From contig JAFQPM010000004.1 of NCBI GenBank assembly GCA_017411745.1, positions 1 to 35,855 of the forward strand: a DNA stretch of 35,855 nucleotides, written 5' to 3'. Numbering within the stretch: the first letter of the stretch is position 1; every line of letters begins with the position of its first letter. Origin of the DNA: Clostridia bacterium (GTDB lineage: Bacteria; Bacillota; Clostridia; Oscillospirales; CAG-272). Under the pieces are notes generated by a model that made no database searches, was not told the origin of the DNA, and saw only the letters and a list, made by a program, of their open reading frames with translations. The position numbers were made by a program, and so were the translations under genes. This document shows positions 33,073 to 35,855 of this stretch, piece after piece.

Positions 33073-34005
33073 ATGAAAAAAATATCATTGCTGGCGTTTT
33101 TGCTTGTTTTAGTGCTCTGCCTACCGACTCTTGCGGCGTGCGGCAGATCAAAAAATGGTGGGGAAACGAATACCACCGAAGAAGCGAATACTACCGGTGA
33201 AACGAGCGAAGCTCCCGAAGAAACCACAGAAGAGGAGCTTATTGAAAGCAAAAACCTGGAGTTTACTCCTAACGGCGACGGTACCTGCTACGTTAGTGGA
33301 ATGGGAAAGTGTACCGACACGCACGTCGTTATTCCTGCCGTTTCGCCTGACGGTCATAGTGTTACGGGTGTAGGAGAGGAAGCGTTTTATGATTGCAACA
33401 GCATAGTAAGAATAACTTTGCCCGACGTAATTAAAAGCATTGGTGCGCGCGCATTTATGTATTGCAGCAAGCTGACAAGAATAACCATACCCGACAGTGT
33501 CACAAGTATTGGTGCGAATGCGTTTATGTACTGCAGTAGTTTGACCAAAATAACTATCCCTTACGGTGTTTCGAGCATTGACAACGAAGCATTCGGCTAT
33601 TGCAGTAATCTGACAAGTATTACTATCCCGGAGAGTGTTACCAGCATTGGTGTCGGTGCGTTTTGCTTTTGCAGCAGCCTAAAGAACATAACTATCCCTG
33701 ACAACGTAAAAAATATTGGAGTACGTGCGTTTACATATTGCAGTAATCTGACGAGTATTACTCTCAAAAACAGTAGTAAGCTTACAGGAATAGGCGAATG
33801 GGCGTTTTACGGTTGCGGTAATTTGGCGAGCGTAACTCTCCCTGACAGTATCACGAGCATTGGTGCGCGCGCATTTGCGTATTGTAACGGTCTGACGAAC
33901 GTTTATTACTTTGGAACTAAGGACGAATGGGCAAGTATAAGTATTGGTGATGATAACTCTTGCCTCAAAGATGCCGATATTGCCTATAACTACTCTGAGC
34001 AATAA
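33073..34005 (+). CDS. BspA-type leucine-rich-repeat lipoprotein
   Basis: A 310-residue secreted lipoprotein. The signal peptide MKKISLLAFLLVLVLC ends in lipobox TLAAC with Cys23. A Thr/Glu-rich linker (about 28-60) tethers eight or so LRR_5 repeats of about 23 residues (pattern TSIGxxAFxYCSxLTxITIPDSV), spanning about residues 90-285. This matches the Treponema BspA family repeats, which often mediate surface adhesion or protein binding; the ligand is unknown. The start at 33073 follows GGAGGAAAT. It has its own consensus promoter and strong terminator, with a terminator-like hairpin in the leader. Confidence 0.9.
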   Translation: MKKISLLAFLLVLVLCLPTLAACGRSKNGGETNTTEEANTTGETSEAPEETTEEELIESKNLEFTPNGDGTCYVSGMGKCTDTHVVIPAVSPDGHSVTGVGEEAFYDCNSIVRITLPDVIKSIGARAFMYCSKLTRITIPDSVTSIGANAFMYCSSLTKITIPYGVSSIDNEAFGYCSNLTSITIPESVTSIGVGAFCFCSSLKNITIPDNVKNIGVRAFTYCSNLTSITLKNSSKLTGIGEWAFYGCGNLASVTLPDSITSIGARAFAYCNGLTNVYYFGTKDEWASISIGDDNSCLKDADIAYNYSEQ

Positions 34006-34015
34006 TAAAATATTT

Positions 34016-34053
34016 AAAAGCCCCGAACGCAATTTTGCGTTCGGGGCTTTTTT
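34016..34053 (+). terminator. Terminator after LRR lipoprotein
   Basis: A perfect 15-bp stem, AAAAGCCCCGAACGC (34016-34030) with GCGTTCGGGGCTTTT (34037-34051), followed by T. The next 40 nt hold a perfect AAGGAGGTG before a three-codon frame, and no real gene. Confidence 0.92.
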
Positions 34054-34093
34054 AAGGAGGTGTTATTCCCGTATGCATTTGTAGTGGGTCTTT

Positions 34094-34762
34094 TCATTTT
34101 ACGTTGGCGTATGGGTGGATATATCCCGAGACCGAGGATAACGGGTATATCCTTGCATTTGAATCTATCACACATCCCGGATTGACGACGCAGGAGGCGC
34201 CTATCCTTGCGCCATCACAGATGACGGCGCCAAGGTGCTGTCTCTCCGAAAAATAGGTGCCGTTTGGCATATTTACAGAGATGTTTAGTGAGTCGAGTCT
34301 TGTATCCGTGACTACGGTACCCTCTCCGAGCACGGACTCGTAGCCCAAAATCGAATACGACAGGGAATTGTGAGAGAGGAGTCGCGAGCGATCAAAGGTT
34401 ATACTGTTTTTTACGGTTGACATTTCTCCAACAGTACAAAACGAGCCTATTATTGAACGCTCGACGAGAGTATGATTGCATATTCTCGCGCCTCCGCAGA
34501 TGATCGCAGGTGCTTCTATTTTGGCGGTTGGAGCGAGATAGGCGGAAACGTGGACCCAGATGTTATCTCCTATTTCGTCATATTGATCGTAAGGAAGGCG
34601 AGGGCCGTATTCGTTGATATATGAATGTAAATTTAACACCGCTTCCCATGGGCGAGCACGATCGCAAAAGGCTTCTTTGGCGATGGTTCGGGAAAGGTTT
34701 AGAGTGGGATATACGTTGTGCTCTCTGAAAACGCTACGTGCACTTCTGACGGTACGGCTCAT
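34094..34762 (-). CDS. Left-handed beta-helix (hexapeptide repeat) protein
   Basis: A 222-residue cytosolic protein. After an N-terminal helical part (about 1-60) come imperfect hexapeptide repeats of the left-handed parallel beta-helix type (IEAPAIICGGARICNHTLVE; VICDGARIGASCVVNPGCVI), as in GlmU-like sugar-nucleotide acyltransferases and pyrophosphorylases. There is no nucleotidyltransferase domain, so it is a GlmU C-terminal-like protein without a visible catalytic partner. A possible role in sugar-nucleotide or wall precursor metabolism is a guess. It has an AGAGGTAG site and a GTTTCA/TGAAAC inverted repeat (34793-34808) about 30 nt upstream that may be an operator. Confidence 0.8.
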   Translation of the reverse strand: MSRTVRSARSVFREHNVYPTLNLSRTIAKEAFCDRARPWEAVLNLHSYINEYGPRLPYDQYDEIGDNIWVHVSAYLAPTAKIEAPAIICGGARICNHTLVERSIIGSFCTVGEMSTVKNSITFDRSRLLSHNSLSYSILGYESVLGEGTVVTDTRLDSLNISVNMPNGTYFSERQHLGAVICDGARIGASCVVNPGCVIDSNARIYPLSSVSGYIHPYANVK

Positions 34763-34888
34763 AATACTACCTCTTCATATCTTTTGCTCTGTGTTTCAAA
34801 AGTGAAACCTATCAAATAAGATTGTTTGACACATTCGGGCAGAGATAGTCACATAAGTTGACAAATTATATTGCTATAGAGAAACTCC

Positions 34889-34917
34889 TTGACAATAAGA
34901 TGTTGTTATGTTATAAT
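34889..34917 (+). promoter_or_regulatory. Perfect consensus promoter of Thr-repeat lipoprotein genes
   Basis: TTGACA (34889-34894), a 17-nt spacer and TATAAT (34912-34917). Another TTGACA at 34859-34864 has no matching -10. Confidence 0.85.
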
Positions 34918-34931
34918 ATAAGATGTAGTAC

Positions 34932-34961
34932 GCTGATCGAATCGCGGTTCGACAGCTTTTT
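34932..34961 (+). terminator. Leader terminator hairpin before lipoprotein
   Basis: GCTG-A-TCGAA (34932-34941) pairs with TTCGA-CAGC (34948-34956) with one bulged A, then five T and at once the AGGAGG ribosome binding site. It is the third such hairpin between a promoter and a Shine-Dalgarno site in this window. Confidence 0.6.
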
Positions 34962-34972
34962 AGGAGGATTTT

Positions 34973-35272
34973 ATGAAGAAAATCAAAATTGTTGCTCTTT
35001 TTATCTCTGTGCTTGTAGCTCTTTCCGTGGTTATTTGCGCGTGTGGAGGCAACAAAAAAACTGATGGAAATGAAACTACCGTCGGCGGCAATGCAAATGA
35101 GAATACTACCGAAAAAGGTGGAGCAGATGAAAACACCACTGACAAGGGCGGTGCAAACGAAAATACTACCGACAGGGGTGGCGCAGATGAGGACGAGCTA
35201 GAAACATCCCTTGGTGGTTACGTTGAGTCAGAGGTCATAACTTTTGTTGAAATAACTATTGAAGAAGATTGA
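34973..35272 (+). CDS. Small lipoprotein with Asn/Thr-rich repeats
   Basis: A 99-residue secreted lipoprotein of unknown function. The signal peptide MKKIKIVALFISVLVALSVV ends in a lipobox-like VICAC, and the next residues are Gly/Lys. The mature part is mostly four near-identical repeats of about 10 residues (GGANENTT(D/E)(K/R), GGADENTT). The last 20 residues are acidic and lack any known domain. It may be a surface spacer or a truncated relative of the following gene. The start follows AGGAGG. The 27-nt gap to the next gene has no terminator, so they are likely one operon. Confidence 0.82.
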   Translation: MKKIKIVALFISVLVALSVVICACGGNKKTDGNETTVGGNANENTTEKGGADENTTDKGGANENTTDRGGADEDELETSLGGYVESEVITFVEITIEED

Positions 35273-35299
35273 TCCTGGTAACATCATAAGGAGAACGTA

Positions 35300-35855
35300 A
35301 TGAAAAGATTGTTGACCGTTGTTGTCATCGTTGCGATGTTATTAATGATGATGTCGTGCGAGATTAAGGGCGGAAATGACACCACGACGCAAGCTCCCGA
35401 GACCACTGTTGAGCCGAGCACAACCGAAGGTACTACTGAGGGTACTACAGAAGGTACCACTGAGGGTACTACAGAAGGTACCACTGAAGGTACCACCGAG
35501 GGTACTACTGAGGGTACTACCGAGGGTACTACCGAGGGTACTACAGAAGGTACTACCGAGGAAACTACCGAAACACCCCAGCCCCATATTCACGAGTTTG
35601 GTGAATGGGTAACGATAAAGGCTGCGACCTGTATCGAAATGGGCGAGCAGGAGCGCGCTTGTGCTTGCGGCGAAAAAGAAACGCAAAGCATTGATGCACT
35701 CGGACACACTGGGGTTATAGATGCTGCAGTTGCACCCACTTGTACCGCAACCGGTCTTACAGAAGGTAAGCATTGCTCTGTTTGTAACGAAGTTCTTGTG
35801 GCGCAGGAAGTTGTTGCGGCACTCGGACACACCGAGGTTATAGACGAGGCAGTTG
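35300..35855 (+). CDS. Thr-Glu-Gly repeat lipoprotein, runs off window end
   Basis: The start (ATG at 35300 after AAGGAG) gives a lipoprotein signal [20 protein letters not shown] with the lipidated Cys in MMMSC. A Thr-rich linker follows, containing eleven tandem TTEG repeats (35420-35551) and then TTEETTET. The C-terminal part visible has repeating Cys modules ([48 protein letters not shown]) with the CxxxGxxxGxHCxxC spacing seen in surface proteins of gut Clostridia. At least 185 codons are open; the end is not in the window. Exposed surface function, perhaps adhesion, is inferred. Confidence 0.82.
   Translation, partial: MKRLLTVVVIVAMLLMMMSCEIKGGNDTTTQAPETTVEPSTTEGTTEGTTEGTTEGTTEGTTEGTTEGTTEGTTEGTTEGTTEGTTEETTETPQPHIHEFGEWVTIKAATCIEMGEQERACACGEKETQSIDALGHTGVIDAAVAPTCTATGLTEGKHCSVCNEVLVAQEVVAALGHTEVIDEAV
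35420..35551 (+). repeat. 12-bp tandem repeats encoding TTEG
   Basis: Eleven in-frame copies of a 12-bp unit (ACTACTGAGGGT and variants with ACC/ACA and GAA), each coding Thr-Thr-Glu-Gly. Codon variation shows partial divergence. Copy number changes would keep the frame and alter the length of the lipoprotein's surface stalk. Confidence 0.92.

Overview
The window looks like a chromosomal segment of a Gram-positive, Clostridia-like Firmicute, probably a gut-type Eubacteriales member. The support is conserved Firmicute gene order (yybS-gdpP-rplI-dnaB; tilS-hpt-ftsH; rimP-nusA-ylxR-ylxQ-infB), strong AGGAGG-type ribosome binding sites, near-consensus sigma-A promoters, many intrinsic terminators and several lipobox lipoproteins. 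Genus cannot be read from the sequence alone.

Layout: 1-248 is the 3' end of a 23S rRNA, followed by two terminators and no 5S rRNA. 478-2016 (minus) holds a coiled-coil membrane protein of unknown function. It is preceded by its own promoter, a long structured RNA and an attenuator-like terminator/antiterminator pair; this is the most interesting part of the window. 2200-4470 (plus) has a CrtI-like FAD oxidoreductase and a histidine phosphatase. 4473-6493 is an AT-rich unit bounded by 44-46 bp inverted repeats and carrying a single ECF-sigma-like protein with a long C-terminal extension. 6496-9383 (minus) is ogg, a hypothetical gene and a MATE transporter. 9538-12046 (plus) is a four-gene operon: a Cys-rich protein, mnmM, a VanY-like carboxypeptidase lipoprotein and a P-loop kinase-like protein.

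12090-22062 (minus) is a continuous housekeeping block: yybS-like, gdpP, rplI, dnaB, tilS, hpt and ftsH. A 41-bp tandem repeat array lies between rplI and dnaB. It diverges from the transcription/translation operon rimP-nusA-rnpM-ylxQ-infB (22417-27626, plus). Then come a Nudix hydrolase, feoA-feoB iron uptake (minus), gph-rsmF (plus), a BspA-type leucine-rich-repeat lipoprotein, a hexapeptide-repeat protein (minus), and two Thr/Glu-repeat lipoproteins, the last running off the window.

A recurring theme is a strong promoter, a short leader, a terminator-like hairpin with U-tract, and then a Shine-Dalgarno site. This arrangement precedes the coiled-coil protein and two of the secreted lipoproteins, which suggests that conditional readthrough controls surface or envelope genes. 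Only the first of the three has a clear perfect antiterminator pairing.
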